Shown here in pieces: positions 8,435 through 19,275 of a stretch of 33,124 nucleotides of DNA (the stretch's first letter is position 1; each line of letters opens with the position of its first letter). Source of the stretch: Legionellales bacterium (GTDB lineage: Bacteria > Pseudomonadota > Gammaproteobacteria > Berkiellales > Berkiellaceae); the NCBI GenBank assembly GCA_023266435.1, contig JAHFQF010000003.1, forward strand, positions 1 through 33,124, written 5' to 3'. The notes below the pieces were generated by a model. That model was not told where the DNA came from, did no database searches, and was given only the letters and a program-made list of their open reading frames with translations. A program made the translations under genes and the position numbers.

Positions 8435-9613
8435 TTATCGGGCTGATTTTAAACGATAGCCTTGAATGTACTGTGCAAACTCTTTCAAAGAAGCGATACC
8501 TGTGCTTTCAGCTTCTTTGCACCAATGTTGAAAAGCTTCAATGAGCTCTTGCTGACTGGCATAAGTCTTTTCCCAAATGGCTTGTAGCTTGTGTTTTAAT
8601 TGCACCACTTGATCTAATTTTTGACAATCGTTGGCCATGTGCTGCCAATCTGGTAATAATTCCGTAGATTTGACTAACGGCTTACGGCGGCGATGCAGTT
8701 GCTTGGCCAACGCGTCTTTGCCATTTTGCTTGAGATGTGCAATCTCCGCTTTTAACGTAGGCGCCAATACGGATTTAGTATACGTAGCCATGACCTGGAA
8801 ACGGTTGTAAATCAAATCCTGCAATGTCTGCCCTGTAATAACTGAGCCTTGCAGTGCGCTTAATTCAATGGGCGGTACTTTTCTTGCTTTGGCCAAACCA
8901 AATAGTCCAAACAGGCGAATATAGAGCCAGCCAATATCAAACTCCCAAGGGCGTACTGAAAACTTTGCAGAGGTAGGATAAGCATGGTGATTATTATGTA
9001 GCTCTTCCCCACCAATCCAGAAAGCGATCGGGGTAATGTTGGTCGCAGCATCTGGCGTCTCAAAATTACGGTACCCAAGAAAGTGACCAATGCCATTGAT
9101 TACACCCGCTGCATGAATAGGGATCCACATCATTTGGATGGCACTGATCGTCAAACCAAGGGGACCAAAACAGATCACATTGATTAAGAACATGGAATAA
9201 ATACCCCAAGCGGAGTGCGGCGAATACAGATTACGTTCAATCCAATCATCAGGAGTCCCCAAGCCATATCGGTCTAAGGTTTCTTGATTTTTTGCTTCGG
9301 AGCGGTAAAGCTCTGAGCCTTCCAACAGCACTTTCTTCAGCCCTAATACTTGTGGACTGTGTGGATCGTCCACGGTCTCACATTTGGCGTGATGCTTACG
9401 ATGAATGGCAACCCAGTCTTTAGTGACCATACCTGTTGTCATCCACAGCCAAAAACGGCAGAAATGACTTAGGATAGGGTGCATAGATAAAGAACGATGA
9501 CTTTGACTACGGTGCAAGTACAAGGTTACCGCCATGATCGTAAGCTGGCAGTACACTACAGTAACGACCACATATCCCCACCACGGAAGAGAAAACATTC
9601 CCATTCTATTCAA
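8435..9613 (-). CDS. Acyl-CoA desaturase (membrane fatty acid desaturase)
   Basis: Histidine boxes HRSQSHRS, HRKHHAKCE and GEELHNNHHAYPTSAKFS. Start could be the internal Met at 9598. Confidence 0.9.
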   Translation of the reverse strand: MNRMGMFSLPWWGYVVVTVVYCQLTIMAVTLYLHRSQSHRSLSMHPILSHFCRFWLWMTTGMVTKDWVAIHRKHHAKCETVDDPHSPQVLGLKKVLLEGSELYRSEAKNQETLDRYGLGTPDDWIERNLYSPHSAWGIYSMFLINVICFGPLGLTISAIQMMWIPIHAAGVINGIGHFLGYRNFETPDAATNITPIAFWIGGEELHNNHHAYPTSAKFSVRPWEFDIGWLYIRLFGLFGLAKARKVPPIELSALQGSVITGQTLQDLIYNRFQVMATYTKSVLAPTLKAEIAHLKQNGKDALAKQLHRRRKPLVKSTELLPDWQHMANDCQKLDQVVQLKHKLQAIWEKTYASQQELIEAFQHWCKEAESTGIASLKEFAQYIQGYRLKSAR

Positions 9614-9823
9614 TCTCCACTACAAAACTTAGGTTGCGCCTGCTGTTCAGGCAATTTTTAGGTTAGCCAAATGATGTTAGTATACCTGAAATCCTGCTAA
9701 ATCACCAGATTAGGGGACCACAACCCGAGGATTTACACGTAAAAATTTGTACTCGAGTAGAGGCCCGTCAGGAGAAAGTGCGTCTCAGAAAGGGCATTGC
9801 TCGCAAAAACGCCAACTGAAGAA

Positions 9824-10589
<766 letters not shown>

Positions 10590-11663
10590 CTAGGCATGAT
10601 ACGCTGGACTGAGACGATGAACCGCATCAATCATAATCTGGACTTTCGCAGGATCAATGTCTGGTAAAATCCCATGTCCCAAGTTAAACACATGCCCATT
10701 GCCATGGCCATATTCAGCCAATACAGCACTGACAGCCGATTCGATCTGTGCAGGAGTGCCGTATAAGACAGCGGGGTCGAGATTACCTTGTAAAGCAATG
10801 TGTGAACCAACTTGTAAACGTGCTTGATGCAGATCGACTGTCCAATCCACTCCCAATGCATCTGCGCCCAAATCAGCTTGTAAAGGCAACCACAAACCAG
10901 CGCCTTTGGTAAAGGCAATGACAGGGGTAGCCTGACACAGGGGATCACTTTTGAGTTCGTCTACGATTGCTTTCAAGTAAGCCCAAGAAAACTGTCTATA
11001 AAAGGCTTGCGAGCTGATAGCACCCCAGGTATCAAATATCATCACGGCTTGCACGCCTGCGTGAATTTGTGCTTTGAGATAAGCTATGGAAGCCTGTGTT
11101 AATTTATCTAATAAAGCATGTAACACTTGAGGCGCAGCATAGGCCAAACGTTTGATCTGGGTAAATTGCTTACTACCGCGGCCCTCAACCAAATAAGAAG
11201 CCACAGTAAATGGGCTACCACAAAATCCAATCAAAGGTACGCTGCCATCAATACCCGTTAAGGTACGGTTGATGGCTTCTAATACATAATCTAAATCACG
11301 TGTTGGATCAATGTGACGTAACTTATCCACTTGAGCTTGTTCGAAAATTGGCTCTGCAAAAACAGGCCCCTCATCTTTTATAAACGCGAGATCGGCACCC
11401 ATGGCATATGGTAAGACTAAAATGTCTGAAAAAATGATAGCCGCATCTAGTTTATAGCGACGCAAAGGCTGTAGAGTGGCCTCTGCAGCCCAGCTAGGCG
11501 TTTGACAAAAATGAATAAAATCGCGGGCTTGTTGACGTATTTGCCGATATTCAGGCAGATACCGACCAGCCTGACGCATCATCCAAACTGGCGTGCGATC
11601 AGTAGGTCGGCACCGTAAAGCGTTAAGGAAACGCTCATTATTTACTTTTTTAATCTCAGCCAT
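10590..11663 (-). CDS. hemE: Uroporphyrinogen decarboxylase
   Basis: NERFLNALRCRPTDRTPVWMMRQAGRYLPEYR; GFCGSPFTVASYLVEG; NLGHGILPDIDP. Confidence 0.97.
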   Translation of the reverse strand: MAEIKKVNNERFLNALRCRPTDRTPVWMMRQAGRYLPEYRQIRQQARDFIHFCQTPSWAAEATLQPLRRYKLDAAIIFSDILVLPYAMGADLAFIKDEGPVFAEPIFEQAQVDKLRHIDPTRDLDYVLEAINRTLTGIDGSVPLIGFCGSPFTVASYLVEGRGSKQFTQIKRLAYAAPQVLHALLDKLTQASIAYLKAQIHAGVQAVMIFDTWGAISSQAFYRQFSWAYLKAIVDELKSDPLCQATPVIAFTKGAGLWLPLQADLGADALGVDWTVDLHQARLQVGSHIALQGNLDPAVLYGTPAQIESAVSAVLAEYGHGNGHVFNLGHGILPDIDPAKVQIMIDAVHRLSPAYHA

Positions 11664-13503
11664 TGTTGGTAGATTTCACCTTGCTTGTTGTTGCCATTTC
11701 TTGCTTGACTTGGCTTAAATTACGAATAAAAGGATTTAATTTGCGAATTTCCGGAGGTAATGTCTCAAGCGCTTGCTGTGCTTCTGCGCGAGTGGCATAT
11801 GTGCCTGTCACAAACACAAATTTCTGACTACTACCCTGGCCGCGCCGGTAATATCCACCATCCTTTGCTACCGTTGGCTGACTCATCATATTCTTGGCGG
11901 TTCTTTCTTGGCCAGCGGAAAGGATTTGTATAGTATAATGACTTCCTTTCTGAGTCAATAAACGTTGCTCAAAACCAGAAAGTGATTGTTTTTTAGAGAC
12001 TGCTTTCGTTGTCGTAGGCTTAGCCTGTGCTTTTTTAGCACCACTTGCGTTAGTAGAGGCAACCGTTGTGGATTTTGGCGCAGGTTTGGTAGCCGTGCTT
12101 GCTGTCACAGTGTTGTCTGTTGGCAAGGCATTGATTGTACCAGCCAAGGGCGCTGCAGAGGTCTCTGAGGTAGCAATGGCGAGTTCTTCTGCGGGCAACG
12201 TTGCAGCCATGTCTGTAGGCGGAGTGGCATCTGTTGCAAATGCTGCTGTAGCAGCGGGGGCTGGGCCTGCTGCAGGTATGCTCGCAGTCGTGGCCGTATT
12301 AGGCATTGTTGGATTGGATCGCGCTTCTGACGCAGGCACGGGGATGCTATTAGTCGCAGGAGCGGCTGTACCAGGTGCTGTGGTGGTGTTGGTCATGCTC
12401 TCTGATGTTTGATTCAACATGGCTGCTGTGTTGCCCTCAGTGCCATTGAATTCAGCTGAGGAAGTGCTACCATCCAGGCCTTGTTTGTCTTTCAAGCTAG
12501 CCAAAGCTTTCTCTAAGTTTTCGGCTAAAGGATCGGCCTGCGCTTCTGTAGACGTACTCGGTGTTGTTGCAAATTGCTCTGTCTGCGCAAAGCCTTGTGT
12601 CTTTGCTTGCGTGGGCAAGAGCTGCTCTAAGGTATTCTGTGAGTTCGGTGAATCAACCTGGAATATTCCATACAGGCCAAAAAATGCAATTGCGCCCACG
12701 GCCAGCCAAAGATACTTGCTCTTATTGGTGGTGTTAATGTCTTTCAAGGTATTGCCTCCTGTTGCATGATGAGAGCGTAGCATGGGTAATAAAGCGTCCA
12801 TGATCTTCTGAGGACTTCCATTTGCCAAAGCCACGATTTGTTTTTTTGATTTTTGACTGAAATGCTGTGTTTCTATGCCCTGATGATGCAAGACATGGTC
12901 CAGAAATTTTAAGGACTCTTCTGGAGTCATCGGCTCTAATTTTAAACGATGTAGTTTTTTGCTTTCTAGATTAGGAACTTGAGCCAACAATTTCGATCCA
13001 AACCCTAGCTCTCCTGCTAGTACCAAATGTAAGTGCTGTAACGGATCGTTAGATTGGCATGCCAAATCAACCAAGGCATGCCAATGCGCTGCGGTTAACA
13101 GATGTGCGTTATCGATCAACAAGACCCACGCTCGCTGCCCACTGAACATCCCGTCTGCACTAGAAAATGCCTGAGAGGACTCTGAATTACCAGACCAACT
13201 TAGTCCAAAGGCATCCGCTACTTCGTGCATCAAAGAGGCTAAAGAATCAATTTGGGCGGCGTCTAAAACACGACACAGTAACTGAGGCGAGCTCGCTGAG
13301 TCCAGTTGCTTGAGGAAAGTTGTTTTGCCCATGCCTGGGTTGCTTTCGATGCAAATGATATCGTTGGTAAATTGAGCTAATTGGCCAATCAAACTCATGT
13401 GCCGCTGCCATTGCTCTAGCCGGTACGGAGGAACAGCCAGCTTATCTTCATCGAACCAATCCATATGAAACGAAGTTCCTAATGCACGCTGTAAGGCATT
13501 CAA
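11656..13503 (-). CDS. damX: DamX-like protein: N-terminal AAA ATPase, Ala/Thr-rich linker, C-terminal SPOR domain
   Basis: Walker A SNPGMGKTT, Walker B-like WVLLIDNAHLL, a TM-like segment YLWLAVGAIAFFGLYGIF, then a low-complexity linker and SPOR-like HYTIQILSAGQERTAKNMM...FVFVTGTYATRAEAQQALETLP. Confidence 0.85.
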   Translation of the reverse strand: MNALQRALGTSFHMDWFDEDKLAVPPYRLEQWQRHMSLIGQLAQFTNDIICIESNPGMGKTTFLKQLDSASSPQLLCRVLDAAQIDSLASLMHEVADAFGLSWSGNSESSQAFSSADGMFSGQRAWVLLIDNAHLLTAAHWHALVDLACQSNDPLQHLHLVLAGELGFGSKLLAQVPNLESKKLHRLKLEPMTPEESLKFLDHVLHHQGIETQHFSQKSKKQIVALANGSPQKIMDALLPMLRSHHATGGNTLKDINTTNKSKYLWLAVGAIAFFGLYGIFQVDSPNSQNTLEQLLPTQAKTQGFAQTEQFATTPSTSTEAQADPLAENLEKALASLKDKQGLDGSTSSAEFNGTEGNTAAMLNQTSESMTNTTTAPGTAAPATNSIPVPASEARSNPTMPNTATTASIPAAGPAPAATAAFATDATPPTDMAATLPAEELAIATSETSAAPLAGTINALPTDNTVTASTATKPAPKSTTVASTNASGAKKAQAKPTTTKAVSKKQSLSGFEQRLLTQKGSHYTIQILSAGQERTAKNMMSQPTVAKDGGYYRRGQGSSQKFVFVTGTYATRAEAQQALETLPPEIRKLNPFIRNLSQVKQEMATTSKVKSTNNG

Positions 13504-13537
13504 TTGATATCCAGGAACCGTGTAATTTGAGCGGTTA

Positions 13538-14071
13538 CTAGAGATGTTCTTTTTCTAAGCAATCGATAATTTCTTGGGCGACGCTGCGTACGGTACGGCT
13601 GTCCGTCATCACAACATAGTCAGCAATTTCTTCATACAGTGCTTCACGTTCTTTCATCAAGGTTTGAAGCGTGACTTCCTGCTCTGCCATTTTTCCTTGC
13701 AACATAGGCCGACGTTTGTCGCGACCCGTGCGCTTTAATTGCTGATCAATAGAAGCGCTGAGATACACCACGGTACCTCTAGAAGAGAGGTTGTTACGAT
13801 TTTCAGCAGCAAGCACAATGCCACCTCCAGTTGCCAACACTAAGCCTGTCATTTTAGTGAGCTCATCTAAGACTTTGATCTCTCTCTGACGAAAGCCTTC
13901 TTCGCCTTCTACATCAAAAATCCAGGCAATGTCTGCCCCGGCTCGTTCTTCAATGACTTGATCCGTGTCAAGAAACTCTAGCTTCAGCAATTGCGCCAGA
14001 TGTTTTCCAATCGTGCTTTTGCCAGCCCCCATGGGGCCAATTAAAAAAATACTTCTTTGACTAAATAGCAT
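13538..14071 (-). CDS. aroK: Shikimate kinase
   Basis: [61 protein letters not shown]...LATGGGIVL. Confidence 0.96.
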   Translation of the reverse strand: MLFSQRSIFLIGPMGAGKSTIGKHLAQLLKLEFLDTDQVIEERAGADIAWIFDVEGEEGFRQREIKVLDELTKMTGLVLATGGGIVLAAENRNNLSSRGTVVYLSASIDQQLKRTGRDKRRPMLQGKMAEQEVTLQTLMKEREALYEEIADYVVMTDSRTVRSVAQEIIDCLEKEHL

Positions 14072-14186
14072 AGCAAGTTATTGTTCTTAATGTTATCAAT
14101 GGGTAGTTTAGAAACAGACTTCGCTAGAAAGGATGCCTTGTTAATTGTCTTTGGTCAAGTGATTTAAAATTATTTAAAAAACTAAC

Positions 14187-16286
14187 TCACTGGCTGTTAA
14201 GCTCTCCCACTATAATTTTGGGGGTGACAAAGATCAATAGTTCAGTACGGTGATCTTGAACTACTTTATTTTTAAATAAATTACCTATGATGGGCAATTG
14301 ACTCAATCCTGGTACCTGATGTCGGATAGAAGACTTGTCTTCTTTGTAAACGCCCCCTAGAACGACGGTTTCTCCATTGTTCACAATGACACTGGTTTGA
14401 ATTTCTTTGGTATTAATAGCAGGCGTCGTACCGATTACATCGCCTTTAGAGTCTTGATTCACTTTTAGATCCAACACAATGTGCCCATCTGGTGTAATTT
14501 GAGGCGTCACCTCTAGCCGCAACACTGCCTTCCTAAAGGCAATGGATGCAGCACCAGATGACGTACTTTCCAAATAAGGGATTTCTTCTCCACTTTCAAT
14601 ATAAGCTGTTTTCTGATCCGAGGTAACCAAGCGAGGGCTACCTACGATTTTACTGACCCCCTCGCTTTCCATGGCCCTTAATTCCAAATCCAAAATCGTA
14701 TCCCCGGGCAAACGAGCGATGGTTAAACCAAAACGAGCAATGTCAGAGACATCTCCGATTGAGGCACTGCTTAAGTCTACATTCAAACGCTCGGCAGGTG
14801 TTGATCCAATTGGCTCTATCGTGCCATTCGCTAATCTATTCGAGGCATCGATATTCGCACCTACCCCAATTTGATTTTGACCGTGACGTCGTGTTCTTGC
14901 AGCGCCCCCAAATTTCAACCCCAAGGCTTCATCAAAATTATCACTGGCTTCAACAATGCGTGTTTCAATCAAAACCTGTCTGACTGGTACGTCTAAACGA
15001 TGCACTAATTCACGAATGTCATCCAGGCGTTGTGCCGTGTCTTGTACCAACAGCGTATTGGTGCGCTCATCCACAGATACAGTCCCGCGCTCTGTCATTA
15101 AAGTGGTCGTTTCTGATTTTAAAAGTGCAGCAATATTGCTTGCTTTGGCATAATTAATCTGAATAAACTCGGAGTGTAAAGGCGCTAGCTCTGAGACTTG
15201 TTTTTGTGCCTGCATTTGTTGCTTTTCTTGCTCTGAAATCTCTTGTGCCGGTGCAATCAATAGCACATTACCATGTTGTCTCTTTGCCAATCCTTTACTT
15301 TTTAAGATCAACTCTAAAGCTTGATCCCAAGGTACGTTTGCCAAGCGCAAGGTGACATTGCCCGTCACAGTGTCACTGGCGACAATATTCAGCCCCGTAA
15401 AGTCTGCCATCATTTGCAAAACTGCTCGTACCTCAATGTTTTGGAAATTCAGCGATAATTTTTCTCCAGTAAACGTATCCGCTTCATTTAAACGTTTGGC
15501 TTGCTCTTGTAAGGTTAGTGGTTTAATCTCGAGAATAAATTCTTTGTCTGTTTGATAAGCAATGTGATCGAAGATACCAGTGGCGTTAATCACCATTTCC
15601 ACAGATTTATCAAATCGATTTACCCTTACTGTTTGTATGGGTGTGCCAAAGTCTTTCACATCTAATAGTCGTTCTAACTCAGGTGGCAACGTTGCGCCTG
15701 CAAAGCGCAAATAAATATTTTTACTTTCTTGCTTCACATCAATTTCAGCATACTCGTCACTCAACCCAATTATTAAACGCCCCTCACCTTGAGGGCCCCT
15801 CCTAAAATCCAACGTTTTGATTTGGTAGCCTTCTTTTTTAGACTTACCCGAGGTATCATTAAAAGTGACTGTTTTCACATTGGCGACGGCCGGCTCTTGG
15901 CTTAAAGCAATATATAAATCATTTCCCTCTGTACGGATGTCATAATCACGCAACTCGACCAGATCAATTAACACTCGGGTACGCCCTTGTGCAGATGCAG
16001 TGACTATCCTACGTACAACTCCGTTTTCAAATTGTTGATGACGCGCTGATTTATTAGTTAAATTCATATTGACGCCCAGAAAATCAAAAACCAACTTGGG
16101 CGGAGAATCGATACTAAATGTAGTAGGGATGGCAATTGGAGCATCTGATTTTACATGCAATCTGACTTGATTATTTGGCAAATACTCTAATTGGATATCA
16201 GAAATTTCCACTGCCAGCGCGGATTGGCAACAGAGCATGCTCATGCATAAGCACCAAAAGAGCTGCTGCATTTTATAAAAACTCAT
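14187..16286 (-). CDS. pilQ: Type IV pilus secretin PilQ
   Basis: AMIN-like N-terminus, LSLNFQNIEVRAVLQMMADFTGLNIVASDTVTGNVTLRL, secretin domain ...VPGLSQLPIIGNLFKNKVVQDHRTELLIFVTPKII. Confidence 0.95.
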   Translation of the reverse strand: MSFYKMQQLFWCLCMSMLCCQSALAVEISDIQLEYLPNNQVRLHVKSDAPIAIPTTFSIDSPPKLVFDFLGVNMNLTNKSARHQQFENGVVRRIVTASAQGRTRVLIDLVELRDYDIRTEGNDLYIALSQEPAVANVKTVTFNDTSGKSKKEGYQIKTLDFRRGPQGEGRLIIGLSDEYAEIDVKQESKNIYLRFAGATLPPELERLLDVKDFGTPIQTVRVNRFDKSVEMVINATGIFDHIAYQTDKEFILEIKPLTLQEQAKRLNEADTFTGEKLSLNFQNIEVRAVLQMMADFTGLNIVASDTVTGNVTLRLANVPWDQALELILKSKGLAKRQHGNVLLIAPAQEISEQEKQQMQAQKQVSELAPLHSEFIQINYAKASNIAALLKSETTTLMTERGTVSVDERTNTLLVQDTAQRLDDIRELVHRLDVPVRQVLIETRIVEASDNFDEALGLKFGGAARTRRHGQNQIGVGANIDASNRLANGTIEPIGSTPAERLNVDLSSASIGDVSDIARFGLTIARLPGDTILDLELRAMESEGVSKIVGSPRLVTSDQKTAYIESGEEIPYLESTSSGAASIAFRKAVLRLEVTPQITPDGHIVLDLKVNQDSKGDVIGTTPAINTKEIQTSVIVNNGETVVLGGVYKEDKSSIRHQVPGLSQLPIIGNLFKNKVVQDHRTELLIFVTPKIIVGELNSQ

Positions 16287-16314
16287 TTTTAACCTCTCCA
16301 TGTCAGATGCTCCT

Positions 16315-16848
16315 TTATTCCGCTATCATTGCCAATGAGGCGTTGACTTCACGCCACCCGCCTCGGCTGTCTGGAATAACTTCTACTAATTGAATTTCTT
16401 TCTCTGTAATCACCTTGATTTCACCATAATTTTGACCCATGTGATCACCGATGGTGACACGGTGTATTAGCCCAGTTTTATCTACAATCAAAGCCCACGT
16501 TTGCGTGCCTTTTTTTAAGATTCCGACCATCCTCAGCGAATCCAAAGGAAACGCCTCTAAAGGCTCTGGGGATCGCGCCAAATCAGGTTTTATACCTGTC
16601 TCGGGCTGTTTAGCTTTATCAACTTCAGTATTTAGTTTGACTTCCATTTCAAATGGACTTCTTTTTTCTGTTTGAGCGTATGTAACACTTTGATAAACAT
16701 GAATATCAGGAATGGGAGGGATAGGTTTTCCTGGTCTTGCCTGTACCTCAGTAATGTATTGCTTCAGTTCCTCATCAGATTGCACTAAGCATCCATTTAA
16801 GCTCAGACAAACAAGCGCGAGAAAAAGGCAGTTTTTTTGCCAATTCAT
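16315..16848 (-). CDS. pilP: Type IV pilus assembly lipoprotein PilP
   Basis: Lipobox-like LSLNGC; EAFPLDSLRMVGILKKGTQTWALIVDKTGLIHRVTIGDHMGQNYGEI. Confidence 0.92.
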   Translation of the reverse strand: MNWQKNCLFLALVCLSLNGCLVQSDEELKQYITEVQARPGKPIPPIPDIHVYQSVTYAQTEKRSPFEMEVKLNTEVDKAKQPETGIKPDLARSPEPLEAFPLDSLRMVGILKKGTQTWALIVDKTGLIHRVTIGDHMGQNYGEIKVITEKEIQLVEVIPDSRGGWREVNASLAMIAE

Positions 16849-17465
16849 TTCGCCTCCTCCGCTTGCATGTTGTACCTATAAGTTTTCGCAGTAATATGCA
16901 TACTTAAAAGCGGGTCAATCAAATCCACCATCGCTGTTTTGCCATTGCCTTTGTCATTGGCAAGCTGAATATAAAAATCATGCAAAGTCACAATGCGCGA
17001 TAGAGATGCCACATTGCTCACAAAATTTGAGAGCTCATGATACGTACCAATGACCTCAATCTCGATCGGCAATTCCACATAAAAGTCAATTTGCTTTTCT
17101 GGCATCAAGCGCATTGCACGAATCTCTAAACCAGCCGCAATGCCTTGCTGAGAAATGTCTTCTACTAACCCGGGCACTTCACTTTCTTCAGGTAAGAGCA
17201 AGAGCAGCTCTCCTAATGACTGATGCATTTTCTGCATCTGCTCTTGATATTGCTTGAGACTCACTGCCTTAGCTTGTTTTTTTTCAAAATCTTTTTTTAA
17301 TGATTCCATCTCTGTCTGCAAAGAAGTCAGCTCTTCTTGTTGTGGCAGAAAATCAAACCAGAAACCCACTATCAATAAAAATACCATCAAAACAGTGGCA
17401 GCAGTAAGCTTAACAGACGTAGGCCAAGTTCCATATTCTTCAAAATTCAACTCATTGAGTTTCAT
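16845..17465 (-). CDS. pilO: Type IV pilus assembly protein PilO
   Basis: Position in pilMNOPQ; TM segment plus coiled coil; LPEESEVPGLVEDISQQGIAAGLEI. Confidence 0.93.
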   Translation of the reverse strand: MKLNELNFEEYGTWPTSVKLTAATVLMVFLLIVGFWFDFLPQQEELTSLQTEMESLKKDFEKKQAKAVSLKQYQEQMQKMHQSLGELLLLLPEESEVPGLVEDISQQGIAAGLEIRAMRLMPEKQIDFYVELPIEIEVIGTYHELSNFVSNVASLSRIVTLHDFYIQLANDKGNGKTAMVDLIDPLLSMHITAKTYRYNMQAEEAK

Positions 17466-18058
17466 GGCGTCACTTCTCCCTCTTCCGCCTCTGGGAGATC
17501 AGCATGTACTTTGGCGGAGACTGTATACAAAGAAGACAGGTCAAAAGCAATCATGCGTACATTATTGACCATGTCAGCACGAATATTACTCAGATTAGGA
17601 CTCACAAATCCAGAATGCGATTTCATGTTACGCATTAACTTGGAAACTTGAGAATTAGAGGCAGAGAATCCTTTCATAAACACATTTTCACCTTGTCGCG
17701 TGATGGATGAAAAATGGGTACCAGACGGCACAACAATCACAATGTCATTAAATAAGTGCACAATCTCTGGTCTGTTTTTCTGCAACGATTGAATCACTTC
17801 AATCCGCGCAATGAGCTGCTCTTTTTCTTTTTCCAGTTGATCAATGTCTTTAATTTTACTTTCTAAGTTTTTAATTTCATGTTTTAAGGTATCATTTAAG
17901 CCCCGTTGATTTTTATACAGGGTGCTCATGAAAAAATGGCAAGACCCTAAAATTAAAACCGCAATCAGCGCTGCGATCCCCAATAAGGTTTGAAATTCTT
18001 TTTTCAACTGTCCGCGCCGTGCTTCGCGCCAAGGTAACAGATTGATCTTTATTGTCAT
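17462..18058 (-). CDS. pilN: Type IV pilus assembly protein PilN
   Basis: MTIKINLLPWREARRGQLKKEFQ. Start at 18058 gives a 4-nt overlap with pilM. Confidence 0.94.
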   Translation of the reverse strand: MTIKINLLPWREARRGQLKKEFQTLLGIAALIAVLILGSCHFFMSTLYKNQRGLNDTLKHEIKNLESKIKDIDQLEKEKEQLIARIEVIQSLQKNRPEIVHLFNDIVIVVPSGTHFSSITRQGENVFMKGFSASNSQVSKLMRNMKSHSGFVSPNLSNIRADMVNNVRMIAFDLSSLYTVSAKVHADLPEAEEGEVTP

Positions 18059-19137
18059 CCGGTGAAACTCCTTAAAGCCAACCCGCACGCCGCTGTTAAC
18101 GACGAGGCGTAGGCCTGCAAGGTTTCTTCGCTGATTTGCTTGCTGATTTTCATTTTTGAAAAAGGATGAATCAAGGCTACAGGCAGATGTAATTCCGCTT
18201 CAATCACTTCGGTGAGTCCGATGATGTTAGAGGAACCGCCTGCCAATAATATCTGCTGAATGTCTCGATGTTCCCCTGAAGAATAATAAAATTGCAAAGA
18301 TCGCGCGATCTGTTGCGCAATGGTCTGCATAAAGGGCGTTAAAATTTCTTGGTGATAATCTGCTGGTAGATCGTTGGCTCGCTTTTTCTTTTCTGCTTCT
18401 TCAAAGCTCAAACTATACTGTGCTTGAATCTCTTCCGTCAGCTGCTTGCCACCAAATAACTGCTCTCGCGTATAAGTTGTACGTCCATTCGCAAGCACAT
18501 TTAAAGTAGTGACTAAATTACCCACATTGACGACGGCAACCACCTTGTCAGGATATTGGTCATGGAGCAGGGCATGATATCCCCTTTCAATAGCATACGT
18601 TTCGACATCAATATACATTGGGGTTAAGCCTGCCAATTCTACTGCAGTTTTGTATTTGTCCACCAACTCAGATCGCGCTACTGCTAAGAGTACTTCTACT
18701 TTATTAGGCTGATTGGCAATGGGTCCAACCACATCGTAATCTAAGGCTACCTCAGAGAGCGGAAAAGGAATGTATTGATCGGCCACACTTTCAATATGTA
18801 TTTCTTGCTCATACTCTGTGAGACCAGCATTCATCTCGATGACTTTCGTAATCACCGCTGATCCACTGATGGCAATGGCTACTTGGCTGTTATCCAGCTT
18901 TAATCTGCTGACCAAGTTCTTAATATGACGCGCCATTTCTTCAACATTTTGAATTTCATGTTCTTGGACCAAATTGGGAGGCAAGGGCTCATAACCTAAG
19001 ACATCTAGCTGATAGGCATGCTCTAATTTAGAGAGTTTGACCACCTTAATGCTGGTCCCACTGATGTCCATCCCGATTACTTTGGGTAGTGCCCGCTTGA
19101 ATATCATGTTTAATGCTTCCATTCTATGCTGCAACAC
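18055..19137 (-). CDS. pilM: Type IV pilus assembly protein PilM
   Basis: VIGMDISGTSIKVVKLS...VAIAISGSAVITKVIEM...LLAGGSSNIIGL: actin-like. The true start may be internal (19107 or 19122). Confidence 0.94.
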   Translation of the reverse strand: MLQHRMEALNMIFKRALPKVIGMDISGTSIKVVKLSKLEHAYQLDVLGYEPLPPNLVQEHEIQNVEEMARHIKNLVSRLKLDNSQVAIAISGSAVITKVIEMNAGLTEYEQEIHIESVADQYIPFPLSEVALDYDVVGPIANQPNKVEVLLAVARSELVDKYKTAVELAGLTPMYIDVETYAIERGYHALLHDQYPDKVVAVVNVGNLVTTLNVLANGRTTYTREQLFGGKQLTEEIQAQYSLSFEEAEKKKRANDLPADYHQEILTPFMQTIAQQIARSLQFYYSSGEHRDIQQILLAGGSSNIIGLTEVIEAELHLPVALIHPFSKMKISKQISEETLQAYASSLTAACGLALRSFTG

Positions 19138-19153
19138 ACCATTCCTGAGGGGG

Positions 19154-19199
19154 CTCTATAGAGGGTGGTGGGCATTCTACTTTAATATTAGTATTAAAG
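19154..19199. promoter_or_regulatory. Two dyads in the pilM/mrcA divergent intergenic region
   Basis: CTCTATAGAG (19154-19163) and CTTTAATA-TTAG-TATTAAAG (19180-19199), both perfect. Confidence 0.45.
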
Positions 19200-19275
19200 A
19201 TAACTTGTGCAAGTCCACTCAATGCAAATAAGTTGAAACTCTCGCTGTAAAAACGTATATACTTTTGACTTTAAA

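Noticed and set aside
12068-12412. 114-aa Ala/Val-rich plus-strand ORF
   Set aside because: Antisense to the Ala/Thr-rich linker of the DamX-like gene; composition artefact with no SD or homology. Same for 12419-12769 and 11986-12168.
11900-12700. Possible tandem DNA repeats in the DamX-like linker
   Set aside because: Ala/Thr/Pro-rich low complexity without an exact repeating nucleotide unit; normal for SPOR-protein linkers.
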